7,773 bases of DNA from JAWXUK01 sp044432725 (GTDB taxonomy: Bacteria > Bacillota > Clostridia > Oscillospirales > Oscillospiraceae): positions 1 to 7,773 of the forward strand of contig JAWXUL010000066.1 in assembly GCA_044432725.1 (NCBI GenBank), in the 5' to 3' direction. Made by a program: the position numbers and the translations under genes. This document shows, piece by piece, positions 6,555 to 7,773 of the stretch (positions within the stretch are counted from its first letter, which is position 1; each line of letters starts with the position of its first letter). The notes beneath the pieces are model-generated. The model worked only from the letters and a program-made list of their open reading frames with translations. It was not told the DNA's origin and did not search any database.

Positions 6555-7298
6555 TTACTTGCTTGGGAACAAGGATTCTAGGAGAGTGTTGTTTTGAGCC
6601 GTGCCATTGAGGATTTCACGGATTTTGTCTGCTGTGTTTTCAGTACCCGTCAGCTCCGCAAAGTATTTGCTAAATAAATCATCCCCTAATGCTTCTTTCA
6701 TATAATCTTCGCCGTTATAGTCTAAAAAAGCCATCATCATGGGAGCATTTCCACTGGAATAGAGTTCTGCCATGGTGTTTTTCAAATTCTCTTTGCCTTC
6801 CGACTCCAGTTCCTCTGCCGTTTTTGCGACTGGAAAATTTTCTTCCTCTGCTAAGGAAGGGAAAGTAGTCGCATCGCCATGCTGCTCTTCGGTTCCCAGC
6901 AAAGGCATGGTGGGAAGTGGATCACTGGCAAGCATTCGTTGGATTTCTTTTGGGTCAAGGTAAATGATGTTGTTTCCCTGACTTTGCTCTGGGGTAGGGC
7001 GAGTTGCCTCTTCGTCTGGATAAGAGGGCATAGTCACAGGGTCATTATCCAATCGAAGTTGATAGTCTGGATAACCAGCGATCAGTCCAGACGATTGAGG
7101 GTGTTTCTTAGGTTCTGGATTTTTACCTACTTTTTGATCCTGTTTCGCCACTTCCTCCATTTTTGCCTTTGCTTCAGGACTGATGGAATAAGTATCTGCT
7201 TTTGGTTTTCCATCACTGGGTGCAGTTTGCTTGGCTTTCTGCCCCTCTTTTTGCATTTGGTATTGGTTCTTGGGTATGCCTAATCCTTGTACATTCAT
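6555..7298 (-). CDS. Soluble low-complexity protein of unknown function
   Basis: A 247-residue protein with no signal peptide, membrane helix or known domain. Residues 1-70 are K, Q and P-rich and likely disordered, with a DTYSISPEAKAKMEE motif at 35-49 that recalls the S-I-S-x-E-A-K segment seen in FlgM-like and other flagellum-linked proteins. This is a short resemblance only. Residues 71-160 are P, D and E-rich, with several M-P and T-x-P repeats. The C-terminal part (160-247) is predicted helical and ends in NNTLLESLFPSK. The start has AAAGGAA 10 nt before the ATG and its own promoter (7343-7351). The stop is followed at once by the 6512-6550 hairpin, so it is probably a separate transcription unit. 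The gene entering from the right edge ends with a similar T-L-L-(D/E)-x-L tail. Confidence 0.85.
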   Translation of the reverse strand: MNVQGLGIPKNQYQMQKEGQKAKQTAPSDGKPKADTYSISPEAKAKMEEVAKQDQKVGKNPEPKKHPQSSGLIAGYPDYQLRLDNDPVTMPSYPDEEATRPTPEQSQGNNIIYLDPKEIQRMLASDPLPTMPLLGTEEQHGDATTFPSLAEEENFPVAKTAEELESEGKENLKNTMAELYSSGNAPMMMAFLDYNGEDYMKEALGDDLFSKYFAELTGTENTADKIREILNGTAQNNTLLESLFPSK

Positions 7299-7337
7299 AT
7301 AGTTTTGATTCCTTTCGTTGGTTGTTTTTTTATTTCA

Positions 7338-7366
7338 TGCCTATTATACCATATTATATATCGGCA
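7338..7366. promoter_or_regulatory. Operator-like dyad around the -10 element
   Basis: TGCCTAT (7338-7344) and ATCGGCA (7360-7366) form an inverted repeat with one mismatch (TGCC-x-AT). The AT-rich DNA between them continues the symmetry with one base shift. The dyad spans 29 bp centred on 7352 and encloses both TATAAT hexamers, so a dimeric regulator bound here would block RNA polymerase. No regulator gene is present in the window. Confidence 0.4.
7343..7351 (-). promoter_or_regulatory. Extended -10 promoter of the 247-residue gene
   Basis: On the minus strand TGG-TATAAT (7351-7343) is a perfect -10 with the TGn extension. A second TATAAT lies 10 bp upstream (7358-7353). No good -35 lies 16-18 bp before the first, which is normal for extended -10 promoters. 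Transcription from near 7336 would give a leader of about 37 nt to the ATG at 7298, with AAAGGAA in it. Confidence 0.65.
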
Positions 7367-7381
7367 TTTTTATATATTTTG

Positions 7382-7627
7382 TTAAGAAAATACATTTTCA
7401 TCACAGTTTCTACAAGTTTTTACTCTGTTTCTACCGATGTACTCACCACAGTAGGGGCATTTCCAGAAGATTCGGTCAGCCATACGGTACAAACTTCCCA
7501 AAACCACTACCATTCCCAAGGTGATTTCTCCATATTGCTCCTTTGTCACTGCATAAAAAATAACTGGTATGATGCCAACCAAAAGAGGTGCGACAAATCG
7601 GAGACAAGCCCATAATTTCAAATTCAT
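7382..7627 (-). CDS. Small membrane protein with C-terminal zinc ribbon
   Basis: From the ATG at 7627 the protein has 81 residues: hydrophobic helices at about 6-27 and 35-48, then a basic segment and a zinc ribbon, CPYC and CRNC in C-x2-C-x11-C-x2-C spacing, ending at the C-terminus. Both ends should be cytoplasmic, with the ribbon inside the cell. The longer frame from 7645 adds six residues (MKGTNN), but the ribosome-binding site AAAGGAA lies 8 nt before 7627 inside that extension, whereas nothing suitable precedes 7645. No family name is assigned. It may be transcribed with the gene entering from the right, whose stop is 87 nt away. The 684-residue protein also has a ribbon, at its N-terminus, but the two are otherwise unrelated. 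Confidence 0.82.
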   Translation of the reverse strand: MNLKLWACLRFVAPLLVGIIPVIFYAVTKEQYGEITLGMVVVLGSLYRMADRIFWKCPYCGEYIGRNRVKTCRNCDENVFS

Positions 7628-7681
7628 GTTGTTGGTTCCTTTCATTTCATATTTTCTGTCAAAACCCTCTTAAACTTCTGT

Positions 7682-7708
7682 TCTTTCGTGGTTTCTGTAA
7701 GCGAAAGA
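7682..7708. repeat. Inverted repeat after the right-edge gene
   Basis: TCTTTCG (7682-7688) pairs perfectly with CGAAAGA (7702-7708) across a 13-nt loop. On the minus strand the hairpin begins 6 nt after the TGA at 7717-7715. No T tract follows, so it is at best a weak terminator. Position after a stop and loop length resemble the 6512-6550 element, although the stem sequence differs. Confidence 0.45.
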
Positions 7709-7714
7709 GCCAAG

Positions 7715-7773
7715 TCAATCGTTATTCCCCAACAAGGTATCCAACAAAGTTTGGAAGTTTTCATATTCACCAT
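7715..7773 (-). CDS. C-terminal end of a gene entering from the right edge
   Basis: The minus-strand frame open at the window edge reads GEYENFQTLLDTLLGNND and stops with TGA at 7717-7715. The composition is that of a natural amphipathic C-terminal helix, and its NFQTLLDTLL tail resembles the QNNTLLESLF tail of the 247-residue protein, so it may be a paralogue. An overlapping 43-codon frame from ATG 7773 exists, but its Cys/Trp-rich sequence looks less natural. Function unknown. Confidence 0.55.
   Translation of the reverse strand, partial: GEYENFQTLLDTLLGNND

Noticed and set aside
6879..7615. Overlapping plus-strand frames opposite the 247-residue and zinc-ribbon genes
   Set aside because: They are antisense to genes with good ribosome-binding sites and a promoter, and they run through that promoter. 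Their F, S and W-rich sequence is typical of shadow frames.
7628..7645. Upstream ATG at 7645 as start of the small zinc-ribbon protein
   Set aside because: The AAAGGAA site lies inside this extension, 8 nt before ATG 7627, and no site precedes 7645.
7657..7662. Perfect TTGACA on the minus strand before the small zinc-ribbon gene
   Set aside because: There is no TATAAT-like hexamer 16-18 bp downstream, and that spacing would place it over the ribosome-binding site.

Overview
The window looks like a low-G+C Firmicutes (Bacillota) chromosome, probably an anaerobic clostridial relative. The evidence is AT-rich sequence, strong AAAGGAG or AAGGAG ribosome-binding sites before most genes, TATAAT-type promoters, a T-tailed hairpin terminator, and DUF2809 and DUF4261 family proteins. 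No marker fixes the genus. All genes I accept run leftward on the minus strand, so transcription goes from high to low coordinates.

Right part (about 6555-7773): the last codons of a gene entering from the right edge (stop at 7715-7717), a small two-helix membrane protein with a C-terminal zinc ribbon (7382-7627), then a 247-residue soluble, low-complexity protein of unknown function (6555-7298). The last has its own extended -10 promoter, which sits inside an operator-like dyad. A perfect 13-bp inverted repeat follows its stop codon. Because that hairpin lacks a T tract on the correct side, it is not a standard terminator.

Centre (461-6376): six tightly packed genes that look like one operon, ending at a convincing terminator at 390-423. 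In transcription order they encode a DUF4261 cytoplasmic protein, a four-helix membrane protein, a DUF2809 membrane protein (start overlaps the previous stop by 4 bp), a 297-residue three-helix protein with a large soluble domain, a 684-residue protein (N-terminal zinc ribbon, one membrane helix, large outside domain), and a 420-residue three-helix protein with a large soluble domain. The 297- and 420-residue proteins are diverged paralogues: a gapless stretch of about 63 residues after the last membrane helix shares roughly one third identity, including PNN, PFF, LY and YLE at the same spacing. They flank the zinc-ribbon protein, so the operon may encode a cell-envelope complex or sensor built from two related membrane subunits and a single-pass partner. 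That role is inferred from architecture; no catalytic motif is visible.

Left edge (1-389): no gene body. It holds a good minus-strand promoter (TTGCAA, 17 bp, TATACT), an AAAGGAG site and candidate starts at 12 (GTG) or 5 (ATG) for a gene leaving the window. The layout could be the upstream end of an insertion sequence, but that cannot be shown from this window.
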